DNA from: Vibrio penaeicida | Lineage (GTDB): Bacteria > Pseudomonadota > Gammaproteobacteria > Enterobacterales > Vibrionaceae | DNA: 64,000 bases | Assembly: GCF_002933855.1 (NCBI RefSeq) | Contig: NZ_BFAQ01000024.1 | Location: 90,129-154,128, forward strand | Direction of reading: 5' to 3' | In this document: positions 10,843-19,926 of the stretch, piece by piece | How the letters are laid out: each line of letters starts with the position of its first letter | Numbering within the stretch: the stretch's first letter is position 1 | The notes under the pieces: generated by a model | Database searches by the model: none | Told to the model about the DNA's origin: nothing | What the model saw: the letters and a program-made list of their open reading frames with translations, nothing else | Position numbers and translations under genes: made by a program

Positions 10843-11873
10843 GCCGAAGCCTTATTCGTTTCTAATGCGGATATCACTCGGCTAGGAGACAACTCTGTTA
10901 AACACTTCATATGTCCGTATGGGCAGGTCTTCTTAAAACATGGACGACACTGAATGTCAGTGTTCAGCATGGTCAACTTGTCGGTTAACGGTGGCGTATA
11001 TTTTGGTGAGCTTGACCCATAAATCGCAACAATATTACAGCCGACTGCAGCTGAGACATGCATTAGACCAGAATCGTTGCAGACAACGGTATCACAGGCT
11101 GCGAGTAAGTCCACGGCTTCAATTAAGCTCGTTTGTCCGGCCAGATCATGGCAATGTGCTTGAAGTGCTTCGGGCAAGGCGTTTCTAATCTTCTGAGTGA
11201 CTTCTCTGTCTTTGGCAGATCCAAACAACCAAACTTGTTTGCCTTGTTCTATAACAAACTGTGCAACTTTCGCGTAGTAAGCGTCAGGCCACCGCTTTGC
11301 AGGACCGTATTCTGCGCCTGGGCAAAGACCAATTGCGATTCTTTCATCGGACAGGTTTAACCTAAGTAAGGCACTTCGCTGAGAGTCTGAATCTATCGTA
11401 AGTTTTGGTGTTGGGCACTGTGGCAAGACAACCGAATCTAGCATGGTATTTTTGCTGTGAGCGAGTGCGACATACCGCTCGACCATATATTGGAAAACTT
11501 TTCGATCAGGACGTAAATCGTTAAGCAATCCATATCGCATTTCACCTTTCCAGCCAGTACGGTTCGGTATGCCCGCAAACCAAGGAATCAGTGCAGACTT
11601 CGCCGAGTTAGGGAGGATGAAAGAGTGCGTATAGCCTTCTTGGGCTAGAGATTTACCTATTTTGCGTCGACCGAATAAATTAAACTCCCCGTGCCCCATA
11701 GGCATTTCTATTGCTCGGGATATCTCGGGCATACGTTCTAGGATGGGTTTACACCAGGCAGGAGCAAGTACGTCAATCGTGGCTTCCGGGTGCTGGATCT
11801 TCAATTCTGTATACAGGCTTTGCGACATCACCATGTCGCCTACCCATGAAGGTCCAATAACCAAAATCTTCAT
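10839..11873 (-). CDS. waaF: lipopolysaccharide heptosyltransferase II
   Basis: WaaF adds the second L-glycero-D-manno-heptose to the LPS inner core from ADP-heptose. The ATG at 11873 gives MKILVIGPSWVGDMVMSQSL, the characteristic start. A GGTGAG ribosome-binding site precedes it, and the in-frame GTG at 11885 lies within that site, so it is rejected. The product is 344 residues. The donor-site motif CNDSGLMHVSAAVGCNIVAIYG is present. It is coupled to waaA downstream and lies 63 bases past the GT4-deacetylase fusion gene on the same strand. Confidence 0.95.
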   Translation of the reverse strand: MKILVIGPSWVGDMVMSQSLYTELKIQHPEATIDVLAPAWCKPILERMPEISRAIEMPMGHGEFNLFGRRKIGKSLAQEGYTHSFILPNSAKSALIPWFAGIPNRTGWKGEMRYGLLNDLRPDRKVFQYMVERYVALAHSKNTMLDSVVLPQCPTPKLTIDSDSQRSALLRLNLSDERIAIGLCPGAEYGPAKRWPDAYYAKVAQFVIEQGKQVWLFGSAKDREVTQKIRNALPEALQAHCHDLAGQTSLIEAVDLLAACDTVVCNDSGLMHVSAAVGCNIVAIYGSSSPKYTPPLTDKLTMLNTDIQCRPCFKKTCPYGHMKCLTELSPSRVISALETNKASA

Positions 11874-11936
11874 ATTGTTGCTCACCGATTTTTCTTCTAG
11901 TGCGATAGGATATCATCATTGAATCTTATCGCGAGA

Positions 11937-13700
11937 TCATTTCTTACGGAAAGTATAGCGTCCAGATACCTTACGCCATAGCCCTAAGGCATCTGTTCGC
12001 GGGAAAATAGCGATGCGACGAATTTGGGTTAAATCTTTATGGAATTCAACCGGACCACTGTTGGTGGCAACGGCGTATTGATAACCCACTTCTAACGCGA
12101 TGTCTTTTGTTTTTTGGTTGTGATCGCCATAAGGGTAAGCAAAAGAGGTGAGAGGTTTACCTAGTATTGACTCCAGCTGAATCTTGTTTTCTAAGATTTC
12201 ATGTCGCTGCTCTTCAACGGAAAGTTGACTCAATTTGGGGTGCGTTAATGTGTGACCACCAATTTCAATGAACCCAGAATCTGCCATTGCCTTGATTTCG
12301 TCTTTGGTCATGAGTTTGAACGGCTTATCTGGGTTTTCGTCTACCTCTACATCCCAGCGATTGAAGGATTCTCCAGTGACCACATAGACGACAGCTTTGA
12401 ATCCATATTTTTTTAAAAGTGGCAGCATCAGGTGGTAATTGTCTGAAAATCCATCATCGACAGTGATCATAACGTACCGTTTACCCGAAGCCAGTCTATC
12501 AATGGTTCGTCCCTTTGAGAGTTCTTCGAAGGTGAGACTTTCGAAGCCCTTTCTTTTTAGCAGCTTTAGATGTTTCTCAAACATTTGGATATCAAGATAC
12601 GGGCCACGCGTGCCTTTTTCTTCTTCGCTTTGAATAAAGCGATGGTACATGAGAATAGGCATCTCACTTTGGCGTGCCTGAACGTACGTTGTTTGGTACT
12701 CGTCTTCCAACTGGTCGACAACACGCTGAAGATCGTAGTTGGCTAAGATCGTTTCTTTTACGGCGACGTCACAATGAGTCTGGTTGATACCGAGCTTTAT
12801 TTGATCGGTCAGTGCCGGAAAGTCAATGTCCAAAACCTTTGGTCCAATATCACCAAAGTTAGTGGCCATAGCGTGGGGTAGGTTATCGCTTGTAACCAGA
12901 CCAATTGAGATTGCCTCTCCAACGGCAAGGGTTGGTCGTCCACATAGCAACGATTCCATCGCGACTCTGCCAGCACCAATCACTAAGTCAGACTCTTTTA
13001 ACATCTTTGGTACGTTATTGGTGTAACCCGTAAAATTCACTTTTTCTTTGAATGAGTCAAAGCGTTCGTCTGGCTCAGACCCAGAAACCACTCGAATATC
13101 GTAAAGGTTGAAATCCAAACATTCAGACAGCAGTCGGTAACACAAATCACCTTTAGGTCCTGTCAACCGACCAATAACTGAAATGACAGGTTTGGTATTG
13201 GAAGGTGCATCCTGCCAAGTAAAATCGTCTGTTTCAATCCCATTACGAGCGACCGTTAGCATGCCTTCCGGTACACCCAATTCTTCAATCAGTTGCTTTT
13301 CAATCGCTTCGCAGACAGGGAAGGCTTTGTTACCCATGGCATGAAAGCGTTTTCTTGAAGCGTGAACGGGCTGCCTACCGTGTACTGTTGTGATCATCGG
13401 AGTGTTGGTCAACTTACAGACAATATGACAGCTCCAGCTGGAGGCTCTTGAATGCGCGTGCACTAACTGAATATTGTGTTTTTTTATGAGGAAGCAAAGG
13501 TACCCAACATGCCAGAAACGGCGTAATACACTGCGCTTATTAAAACGCAGTTTAAAAAATTCACCCACATGTGGTTTGGTAAGAGTATCGGAGACATAAA
13601 ATACGTTATGTCCCCTTTTTGATAGCTCGTTTCCTACGGTAGTCGCATAGACTTCGGCACCCGTCACCTCCAACTGTGACAGTGCCATTAGGATATTCAT
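11937..13700 (-). CDS. fused GT4 glycosyltransferase and NodB polysaccharide deacetylase
   Basis: This 587-residue protein joins two enzymes. Residues 1 to about 340 form a GT4-like glycosyltransferase: an [18 protein letters not shown] start, VHAHSRASS, and the donor-site region [20 protein letters not shown]. Residues about 345-587 form a NodB-fold carbohydrate deacetylase with TVDDG at 413-417, HTLTHP at 483-488 and YPYG at 522-525, so the metal-binding Asp and His residues are intact. No signal peptide is visible, so both domains should be cytoplasmic. The start overlaps the hldD stop (ATGA), so it is coupled to heptose synthesis. The likely role is adding an N-acetylhexosamine to the core and then removing its acetyl group, which is inference. 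Confidence 0.85.
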   Translation of the reverse strand: MNILMALSQLEVTGAEVYATTVGNELSKRGHNVFYVSDTLTKPHVGEFFKLRFNKRSVLRRFWHVGYLCFLIKKHNIQLVHAHSRASSWSCHIVCKLTNTPMITTVHGRQPVHASRKRFHAMGNKAFPVCEAIEKQLIEELGVPEGMLTVARNGIETDDFTWQDAPSNTKPVISVIGRLTGPKGDLCYRLLSECLDFNLYDIRVVSGSEPDERFDSFKEKVNFTGYTNNVPKMLKESDLVIGAGRVAMESLLCGRPTLAVGEAISIGLVTSDNLPHAMATNFGDIGPKVLDIDFPALTDQIKLGINQTHCDVAVKETILANYDLQRVVDQLEDEYQTTYVQARQSEMPILMYHRFIQSEEEKGTRGPYLDIQMFEKHLKLLKRKGFESLTFEELSKGRTIDRLASGKRYVMITVDDGFSDNYHLMLPLLKKYGFKAVVYVVTGESFNRWDVEVDENPDKPFKLMTKDEIKAMADSGFIEIGGHTLTHPKLSQLSVEEQRHEILENKIQLESILGKPLTSFAYPYGDHNQKTKDIALEVGYQYAVATNSGPVEFHKDLTQIRRIAIFPRTDALGLWRKVSGRYTFRKK

Positions 13701-14638
13701 ACGTTTACAATTGTCATATATTCAGCGACACCTTCTGCCACCGTTTTAAACTGATGATCACAGCCTGCTGCGCGAAGATTAGACATGTCCGCTTGAGTGT
13801 ATTCTTGGTAGGCGCCTTTCAAATGCTCAGGGAACGGAATCGTTTCAATTTCTCCTTTACCATGGAAAGCGATCACGGCTTTTGCCACCTCTTCAAAGGA
13901 TTCTGCATTGCCTGTACCAAGGTTGAAAATGCCGGATACCCCATTTTCTAAGAACCAAAGATTGACCGCCGCAACATCGCCAACATAAACAAAATCACGA
14001 ATGAATTGCTCACTGCCTTCAAATAATTTTGGGTTTTCGCCTGCGTTCATTTGATTATTCAGGTGGAAAGCAACGGACGCCATTGAGCCTTTGTGATCTT
14101 CACGAGGACCGTACACATTGAAATAGCGGAAGCCTGTTACTTGAGGCAGTGTTTCACCGTGTGCGGCCGCATCTTCCCAAACTTTGCGAACGTAATTATC
14201 GAATTGTTGTTTGGAGTAACCGTATACATTAAGGGCGCCTTCGTATTCTTTTTCTTCTTTGAAAACCGTAGTTTCACCGTAAGTCGCTGCAGAAGAGGCA
14301 TATAAGAAGGGGATTTCACGTTCTAAGCAGTAGTGAAGTAACTCTTTGGAATACTCATAGTTGTTTAGCATCATGTATTTGCCATCCCACTCGGTGGTGG
14401 CTGAGCAGGCACCTTCGTGAAATACAGCGTCAATGGGACCAAAGTTTTCACCCGACATGATTTGAACTAAAAAGTCATCACGATCCATGTAATCAGCGAT
14501 ATCAAGGTCAACGAGGTTTTTGAACTTTTTACCGTTTTTTAAGTTATCTACAACTAGGATGTCGTTGATGCCTTGTTCGTTTAGGGCTTTGATAATGTTG
14601 CTGCCAATCATGCCAGCGCCGCCAGTTACAATGATCAT
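13697..14638 (-). CDS. hldD: ADP-L-glycero-D-manno-heptose 6-epimerase
   Basis: HldD (RfaD, GmhD) converts ADP-D-glycero-D-manno-heptose to the L-glycero form used by heptosyltransferases. The ATG at 14638 gives [14 protein letters not shown] with the Rossmann GxxGxxG motif. Earlier in-frame starts add an unrelated leader and are rejected. The product is 313 residues (E. coli 310). The catalytic Y139-x3-K143 is visible in [18 protein letters not shown] ribosome-binding site precedes the start. In vibrios hldD marks the left border of the variable O-antigen/capsule region, and here too the gfc/wbf genes begin just beyond it. Confidence 0.97.
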   Translation of the reverse strand: MIIVTGGAGMIGSNIIKALNEQGINDILVVDNLKNGKKFKNLVDLDIADYMDRDDFLVQIMSGENFGPIDAVFHEGACSATTEWDGKYMMLNNYEYSKELLHYCLEREIPFLYASSAATYGETTVFKEEKEYEGALNVYGYSKQQFDNYVRKVWEDAAAHGETLPQVTGFRYFNVYGPREDHKGSMASVAFHLNNQMNAGENPKLFEGSEQFIRDFVYVGDVAAVNLWFLENGVSGIFNLGTGNAESFEEVAKAVIAFHGKGEIETIPFPEHLKGAYQEYTQADMSNLRAAGCDHQFKTVAEGVAEYMTIVNV

Positions 14639-14690
14639 GTTTTCACCAAGCTTTAAATTGAGTTGTTGCGAGTGTACCAAATAAGGCGCT

Positions 14691-14721
14691 AAAAAATACA
14701 GAGGCATAGCGCCTCTGTATT
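14691..14721 (-). terminator. intrinsic terminator ending the gfc operon
   Basis: An exact 11-base inverted repeat, AATACAGAGGC at 14695-14705 and its complement at 14711-14721, flanks a 5-base loop. Read on the minus strand the stem is followed by a T-tract. It separates gfcD from hldD, so the two are distinct transcription units. Confidence 0.85.
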
Positions 14722-14756
14722 GTATTTTGTTCTTATTGATTTATACCTACGTTCCT

Positions 14757-16979
14757 CTATGGCTGAGGAACCGTGTTCTTTCTTGTAAACCAAGGCGAGG
14801 CTGAATCTGTTAGGCTAAACAAGTCGTGTTCCTTATTGAGCTTTTGACCGCCGTCTCGAGTCAGAGGTTGCCAATCAAATTTCGCTCTGTTTCGGCTTGG
14901 TTTTACCGTCATAACGTCGAATGGAATCGAGATATAAAACCCTTTGGTAAAGCTGCCTTCGCCAAATTCTTCAGCGGATAAATTGCTCAAGCTGGCGTAA
15001 GCGCCCACTATCACCCCACTTTTGAATTGCTTAGAGAAATCCCCACGAACGCCCACATCCTGAGCGAGGTACTGACCAACATCAACCTTGAACAGAGTGT
15101 CATCCAGCCATGACCACTTTGGCATATAGTAACCCGAAACGAAGCCGGTATAGCCTTTGTCTAACACTTTGAATGATCGACCATCTGCAGCACTGTATTG
15201 AGTTTCTTGCTGGTATACACCAAACCAGCTATCGGGATCGCGCTGCGCAACAAGGTTGATGTCTGCACCAATGGCCCAGTTCTTTCCTCTTGGGCGATAA
15301 ATCCATTCCGTTCCCACACCAGCAAACATACTTTCTAGGTAACCTGCGTAAGTTTGTTGATAAATGCTGTCGCCGAAATTATCAAACCAAGTCAGTTGAA
15401 GCGTGTCCATTCTGACTGGGTTGTCGTGGAAATACATCCGACCCAATGATCGAACTCTAGGGGGAACCGTTGTGCCATCTGGTGGAACGATAAAGTTTAG
15501 CTCAGGGTAATTGTCGTATAAATTGACTTGGATTGAGCTCGATGCTTGAAGCTGGTTTGTTAACCAATAGCTGGCTTCACCACGAACGCCGAGATTGAAA
15601 ATATAAAACTCTTCGGGTTCTGCTATCGATTGACGTAGTGTTGGGGAAACACCGTAGTATAGGCGTTCAGAGCCATCATGCACTTGTTTACCACGGACTT
15701 TAGTATCCGTACTGACGCTTGAAGCATCAGAAATGTGTGGGTTGATATAACTGACATTAGCAACGCGATCGTATTTTTTCGCATCAATGTCGGCGGATTC
15801 AGTTGCGATGTGCTGTTGCGTATTGATCACTTTGTACGTGTTGATGGATTTAGGCAGTTGATTGCGCAAAACGGCAGCCGCACGCTCGTGGGCGATCTCT
15901 GAGTCTCGATATTTAACTTGTTCACCGGAGATAATCACTGTCGTATCATCCACATGAACTTTAACACCCTCGTAGCCCGCGACCAGCGCAAGTTGTTTTT
16001 CGAGTGATTGCCAATCTACTTCATTGATATTTTCTGGCTGCTCATTGCTCGGGCGAGGAATAGGTTCGTCACGCCATTGTGATGCCAGTTCATTGTAGTT
16101 AGTGCGAAGGCTGAACCCTGCAGAAACGGTGTCTCCCCGTTCGTAGCTTAAGCGGAGATCAATATTTCGATGCGCGCGATAAATTAAACCAACGTTTATG
16201 GGCGTGTGCTGAGTCATATCGACTTCGTAGAAATCCCCTGGTCGAAATCTTGTCGGAAAATCTTCGGAGTAATCATTGGTATCGTATTCCACTTTTAAGC
16301 GAAGTGGTTGATAGGGTGTTTGATATTCGACGCCACCATAGATGGCTGCTGGTCCTTTGAACCAGCGATGGTAATCCACTTCGCCGCCAGTGCCGCCAAA
16401 ATCTTTTGGTCGCTCACAGAATTTGTCGTTGGCTTTGCAAAATGGATTGGTCACGTTGCCGTGCATGCCCATATAGCCCCAACCCATACCTAATGTGAAG
16501 TCGAATACACCGTAATCATTGGTGTAGACCTTTTTGGATGCGGCGATGAACTCGCCATCAAACAAGCCAGTCCCGCCAAAGTCTCGGACACCCGCTGCTA
16601 CTTCCGGTAACCAACGGCTTTCTTCCAATAAGCGGAATTTAAAATCGATGCCTTTATCCAGATAAGGGCTGTCCCCACTGAACTCTTGGGCACCCATCCG
16701 CTTGTTTGGCACGATCGCGTAGCGAATGGTCGCTTCGAACCATGGAAAAAGAGCGATTGATGCATTGTACATGCGATATTCATGGTTGATGTTTGCGCTT
16801 AAATTGAACTCCCCTTCTGGTGCCATTCTCCCTGTTGGCATCTTGATGAGACCAACACCGCCAAAATCCATTTGGGATGGCGTGTAAGAGACAGGTTGGA
16901 ATACAGTGTCTGAAGACTCTGCGTTAGCGTAAAACGCAGCGAATAGAGAAAGGGCTAGCATTGATTGGCGAAACATCAT
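14757..16979 (-). CDS. gfcD: GfcD/YjbH (WbfB)-like outer-membrane beta-barrel protein
   Basis: This 740-residue protein belongs to the YjbH/GfcD (YmcA) family of outer-membrane proteins encoded with group 4 capsule and vibrio O-antigen capsule loci, where the gene is called wbfB. It has a signal peptide (cleavage probable after AFYANA, residue 20). An N-terminal half of alternating strands carries the family-typical GGVGLIKMPTGRM and GVRDFGGTGLFDGEF motifs, and a long C-terminal barrel region follows. The start overlaps the gfcC stop by four bases. The proposed role is in exporting or anchoring polysaccharide at the outer membrane, and the mechanism is not established. Confidence 0.85.
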   Translation of the reverse strand: MMFRQSMLALSLFAAFYANAESSDTVFQPVSYTPSQMDFGGVGLIKMPTGRMAPEGEFNLSANINHEYRMYNASIALFPWFEATIRYAIVPNKRMGAQEFSGDSPYLDKGIDFKFRLLEESRWLPEVAAGVRDFGGTGLFDGEFIAASKKVYTNDYGVFDFTLGMGWGYMGMHGNVTNPFCKANDKFCERPKDFGGTGGEVDYHRWFKGPAAIYGGVEYQTPYQPLRLKVEYDTNDYSEDFPTRFRPGDFYEVDMTQHTPINVGLIYRAHRNIDLRLSYERGDTVSAGFSLRTNYNELASQWRDEPIPRPSNEQPENINEVDWQSLEKQLALVAGYEGVKVHVDDTTVIISGEQVKYRDSEIAHERAAAVLRNQLPKSINTYKVINTQQHIATESADIDAKKYDRVANVSYINPHISDASSVSTDTKVRGKQVHDGSERLYYGVSPTLRQSIAEPEEFYIFNLGVRGEASYWLTNQLQASSSIQVNLYDNYPELNFIVPPDGTTVPPRVRSLGRMYFHDNPVRMDTLQLTWFDNFGDSIYQQTYAGYLESMFAGVGTEWIYRPRGKNWAIGADINLVAQRDPDSWFGVYQQETQYSAADGRSFKVLDKGYTGFVSGYYMPKWSWLDDTLFKVDVGQYLAQDVGVRGDFSKQFKSGVIVGAYASLSNLSAEEFGEGSFTKGFYISIPFDVMTVKPSRNRAKFDWQPLTRDGGQKLNKEHDLFSLTDSASPWFTRKNTVPQP

Positions 16980-17695
16980 TTATCCACCGCGTATCTAAGA
17001 AGTTGAGCTATGTCTTTGTTTGTTTCCGGAGTATCTCTGGAACCAATGAATATCTTTGAGCCTGGGCTTATGTAATAGCGCTCTGGCTGCCAATAAGCCA
17101 GCTTTGCATGGATGAGGTCACCATTGGCATGAATAATATAGGTTTGATCTAAATCGCCAAATTCAGAGAGCTCAAGACCATTCAAATAAGCGGTGATGTC
17201 TCGACCGTTTAATAATGGGGTATGAGTTGGATTTTTAACGTGCCCTAGAATGCGAACTTGATTGCTTCGTGGGGAGACATAAAAATCATAGCGTCCAGAT
17301 AGTAAGGGGTTTAATTCGGGTTTTAGCCGAACGAGATCATAGTCTAGGCTTACCCATTCGCGACCAACGAAATGCATCGCTTTAAGTTGATTCAGAAGGT
17401 GCAGGCTTTGCTCAGAGTTTTCACGAGTAAGCCGTTTAAATATTGAGTGTTTAAGGCTGTCAACTTTGGCTTGCTGTTTAGCACTCGCTAATGCACCACC
17501 TTCAAAAAACAACGCTTCTTTATTTTGTGCTTGTGTGTCTGCTATGACCTGGGATAGCTGACTTGGCAACATATAGTTTAGATTTAATTTTTGGCTGGGA
17601 AGGTGTACGGTCAGTTGATGTGATGACGCTAAAGTACTAAACACCAGTGTACAGGCAAGCAAGGTATTTAATAGGGAGGTAAATAAAGTTCTCAT
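16976..17695 (-). CDS. gfcC: GfcC-like periplasmic capsule protein
   Basis: GfcC (YmcB/YjbG, vibrio WbfC) is a periplasmic protein with ubiquitin-like folds resembling parts of the Wza export channel. The ATG at 17695 gives 239 residues with a clear signal peptide (MRTLFTSLLNTLLACTLVFS) and an AAGG ribosome-binding site. A TTG at 17719 is in frame but would fall inside gfcB. The central part contains HVKNPTHTPLLNGRD, similar to the SLBB-like segments of export proteins. It lies seven bases after gfcB and is coupled to gfcD. The likely role is in assembly or export of capsular O-antigen. Confidence 0.85.
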   Translation of the reverse strand: MRTLFTSLLNTLLACTLVFSTLASSHQLTVHLPSQKLNLNYMLPSQLSQVIADTQAQNKEALFFEGGALASAKQQAKVDSLKHSIFKRLTRENSEQSLHLLNQLKAMHFVGREWVSLDYDLVRLKPELNPLLSGRYDFYVSPRSNQVRILGHVKNPTHTPLLNGRDITAYLNGLELSEFGDLDQTYIIHANGDLIHAKLAYWQPERYYISPGSKIFIGSRDTPETNKDIAQLLRYAVDK

Positions 17696-17702
17696 AATAA
17701 GA

Positions 17703-18374
17703 CTACCTTGCTGGCGCAAACGCTTTCAATATGGTCATTTCGAATTTATTCATATTTGGGCCGATATACTGAATCGATTTCATGGTTTCACCTGCATCGG
17801 TAACCCAGTAACTATTGTTAAAGGCTTCATTTAGCTTACCAAAATTGACGTGTTCATCAATTTTATTGGTTTCGAGCGTCCACTGGTTTGTGCTTATCGT
17901 TTCTCTTTTTATGAACGCTGAATTAACCGATGCACTAAAATGGTAGCGGTAGTCAGGAGACCAATCATAAACAGCGTTCCATTGGTTATCTGTGATGATA
18001 CCCGTTGAGATACCTTTACCCGTAATATTGATGAGATTACTGCCGTCAAATCCTAGTGTTTTTACGATTCGACCTTGTTCCGTTGCTATCATGGACCCGT
18101 CTGCAGACGCCCATTTTAGTTGAGTATTACCTGTTGTCGGATTTAAGTCAGCAAATGCTAACACCATGAATACTTGGCGACCGTCATTGATGCGCACATA
18201 GGTACTGGCGTACGGGAGGTTGGAAATTTCTTCTTGGCTAAGTGTGACATCATCAGAAGCTGAAAAGGCTTCGGATAAGCTGCTGCCCACATCGTTCATC
18301 TTCTGAGTACAGCCTATTAAGAAAGAAACCACAGAAAGGTAAATCAATGTACGCAATGAAAAATTTGAAAGCAC
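17703..18374 (-). CDS. gfcB: GfcB/YjbF-like outer-membrane lipoprotein
   Basis: This is a 223-residue lipoprotein of the YjbF/GfcB (YmcC, vibrio WbfD) family. The N-terminus is a lipoprotein signal: hydrophobic LIYLSVVSFLIG followed by Cys22. The start is GTG at 18374, with TAGGA as ribosome-binding site about 10 bases upstream. The body has no catalytic motif. Conserved partners in group 4 capsule operons are GfcA, GfcC and GfcD, all present here in the same order. A terminator hairpin sits between this gene and gfcA, so its expression depends on read-through or on an unseen promoter. Confidence 0.82.
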   Translation of the reverse strand: MLSNFSLRTLIYLSVVSFLIGCTQKMNDVGSSLSEAFSASDDVTLSQEEISNLPYASTYVRINDGRQVFMVLAFADLNPTTGNTQLKWASADGSMIATEQGRIVKTLGFDGSNLINITGKGISTGIITDNQWNAVYDWSPDYRYHFSASVNSAFIKRETISTNQWTLETNKIDEHVNFGKLNEAFNNSYWVTDAGETMKSIQYIGPNMNKFEMTILKAFAPAR

Positions 18375-18393
18375 AGTCGTATGATCCTACAGA

Positions 18394-18424
18394 TAAAAAA
18401 TCGCCCTGAACCAGTCAGGGCGAT
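18394..18424 (-). terminator. intrinsic terminator/attenuator between gfcA and gfcB
   Basis: ATCGCCCTGA at 18400-18409 and its exact complement at 18415-18424 flank a 5-base loop. Read on the minus strand the stem is followed by six T (18395-18400). It lies 17 bases past the gfcA stop and 20 bases before gfcB. Confidence 0.88.
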
Positions 18425-18441
18425 TGCATAGCGATATCAGA

Positions 18442-18678
18442 TTACTGAGATACAGACGTAGAAGTTGTACCAGAATCTGCAACTGCAACTGCAACTACAG
18501 CAGCAGCAGCAACGCCACCAACGACTGCAGTGGTAGTGCCTACTGCAGCACCAGTAGCACCAGCGCCGCCTGCAGCCCCGCCACCTGAAGCAGCTGTTGA
18601 ACTTCCCGCTTCACCAGCGGCAAAAGCGTTACCTGCAGCACCTAGTGCAACCAGCATTGCTAGAGCGATATGTTTCAT
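18442..18678 (-). CDS. gfcA: GfcA-like small secreted Ala/Gly/Thr-rich protein
   Basis: A 78-residue protein with a signal peptide (cleavage likely after NAFA, residue 21) and a mature part made almost entirely of Ala, Gly, Ser, Thr and Val. It includes a hydrophobic stretch (about residues 50-67) that could insert in a membrane. It matches the character and position of GfcA (YmcD), a small protein at the head of group 4 capsule operons whose function is unknown. A good AAGGA ribosome-binding site precedes the ATG. The strong terminator after it would make its message short and probably more abundant than that of gfcBCD. Confidence 0.75.
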   Translation of the reverse strand: MKHIALAMLVALGAAGNAFAAGEAGSSTAASGGGAAGGAGATGAAVGTTTAVVGGVAAAAVVAVAVADSGTTSTSVSQ

Positions 18679-18736
18679 TCTTTATCCTTACTTATTTACA
18701 TCGATGTAATGAGGTGATGAAATTCTCCTCAAGGCT

Positions 18737-18766
18737 ATTCTAGTGTACACATTCGGATAAAGTAAA
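18737..18766 (-). promoter_or_regulatory. candidate promoter of gfcA
   Basis: On the minus strand TTTACT (complement of 18761-18766) and TAGAAT (complement of 18737-18742) are 18 bases apart, giving a leader of about 50 bases before gfcA. It is the best match in the 204-base gfcA-tetR divergent region, but weak. Confidence 0.35.
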
Positions 18767-18882
18767 TAATCAGTATGCAGATCAGACCATATTTAACGAA
18801 GAAAGTTGAAATGCATTGTTTAATGTATGGTCTCATGAGGCATTAATCATTAAGCCATTGAATAATCTATTCGGAGTATAGT

Positions 18883-19503
18883 GTGAAAACAAAAGTGAAA
18901 ATAGTTCTAGGCGCTCTGGAGCTTTTTAATGAGCATGGCGAACGGAATGTGACCACAAACCACATCGCAGAACACCTTTCTATGAGCCCTGGTAATCTCT
19001 ATTACCACTTTCGCAACAAAGAGGAAATTGTTCGAGGTATTTTTAAGCTCTACGAGGAAGAGTTACTACGTCAGTTTTCGCCAAGTATTGATTTGAAAGA
19101 TGCTGTGAGCCTGTTTGAGCATTACATGAACAGTATTTTTGCCTTAATGTGGAGGTTCCGGTTTTTTTACTCCAACCTCCCTGACATTCTCGCTCGAGAC
19201 CCCAAATTACATCGCGACTATCTATCTGTGCAAGAGCAGTTACGTGCGAATTTGCTTTTGATATGCGAGTCCTTCCAATCGTTAAATTTGATTTATATTG
19301 ATGAGATTGAAAAGGGCGAGCTGCTCACGTCTATTCATTTCATTGCGACAAACTGGTTTAGTTATCAAAGTGCCATTACTGCACACGAAAAAGTCACAGA
19401 GCAAGATGTGGCTAACGGGATAAGGCAAATGGTGAGTGTGATGAAGCCTCATGCTACAGTGGAAGGTAAAGACATTTTAAATCAATTCGTTAGGTGCTTA
19501 TAA
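18883..19503 (+). CDS. TetR family transcriptional regulator
   Basis: A 206-residue TetR-family DNA-binding protein. The N-terminal helix-turn-helix is clear: ALELFNEHGERNVTTNHIAE, then LSMSPGNLYYHFRNKEEIV at about residues 30-48. The C-terminal part (50-206) is helical and should bind a ligand or form the dimer. The ligand cannot be predicted. The start is GTG at 18883 with a GGAG site six bases upstream. It is divergent from gfcA and sits immediately before the ops-bearing leader of the O-antigen operon. It could control either one, and this is inferred from position only. Confidence 0.88.
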   Translation: MKTKVKIVLGALELFNEHGERNVTTNHIAEHLSMSPGNLYYHFRNKEEIVRGIFKLYEEELLRQFSPSIDLKDAVSLFEHYMNSIFALMWRFRFFYSNLPDILARDPKLHRDYLSVQEQLRANLLLICESFQSLNLIYIDEIEKGELLTSIHFIATNWFSYQSAITAHEKVTEQDVANGIRQMVSVMKPHATVEGKDILNQFVRCL

Positions 19504-19744
19504 ATAAGCCGAAATCATTAGATGAATATGAGCAGTAGGCGCTCTGTTTGCAACATTCTGTTGAAGGATTTAATACAATATGTCTAATGCTGATTTATGG
19601 TCTATCATTCCATACCTATTTATTAAACAGTAAATTACATTTTATTACCAATAATGTTCCATGTGGAACTATAGTTCGTTGCTGGGCTTTGTTGTCATTT
19701 CCTAAATATATGACGCTTTTTTATCAGTTTACAGAGCTACTTCG

Positions 19745-19772
19745 TTGAGATTTGATTCTCGTTGTGGATAAT
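19745..19772 (+). promoter_or_regulatory. candidate promoter of the wzi-to-wbpM operon
   Basis: TTGAGA at 19745-19750 and GATAAT at 19767-19772, spaced by 16 bases, would start transcription near 19779. This places ops about 100 bases into the transcript, a normal arrangement for RfaH-controlled operons. Confidence 0.4.
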
Positions 19773-19874
19773 GGTGTCGCAATAATAGGGCTTGACTGGA
19801 AAACAACAACATTAGCCCTAATTAAACACTCATTCGATAGATGAAAACGCAATGTGGCTATGCGTGTGCTAATG

Positions 19875-19886
19875 GGCGGTAGCGTG
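19875..19886 (+). promoter_or_regulatory. ops element (RfaH recruitment site, JUMPStart core)
   Basis: GGCGGTAGCGTG is an exact copy of the ops sequence at which paused RNA polymerase recruits the antiterminator RfaH. It lies in the leader, 41 bases before the wzi start, and is oriented with the long plus-strand operon. The rest of the 39-base JUMPStart consensus is only loosely conserved. Confidence 0.93.
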
Positions 19887-19926
19887 CTTAAACACCAAGC
19901 TTTATTGCGTTAGGACAATCATTCCC

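Larger units (their letters stand above)
19504..19926 (+). other. leader region of the O-antigen operon, no convincing gene
   Basis: This 423-base stretch between tetR and wzi holds a candidate promoter (19745-19772), the ops element (19875-19886) and an 8-base inverted repeat flanking ops: AACGCAAT at 19846-19853 and ATTGCGTT at 19904-19911. The first part (19504-19740) is AT-rich. A 66-codon open frame there has no ribosome-binding site or recognisable product. Confidence 0.6.

Noticed and set aside
19548..19748. 66-codon open frame between tetR and wzi
   Set aside because: No ribosome-binding site and no recognisable protein. The region looks like an AT-rich leader upstream of the promoter candidate.
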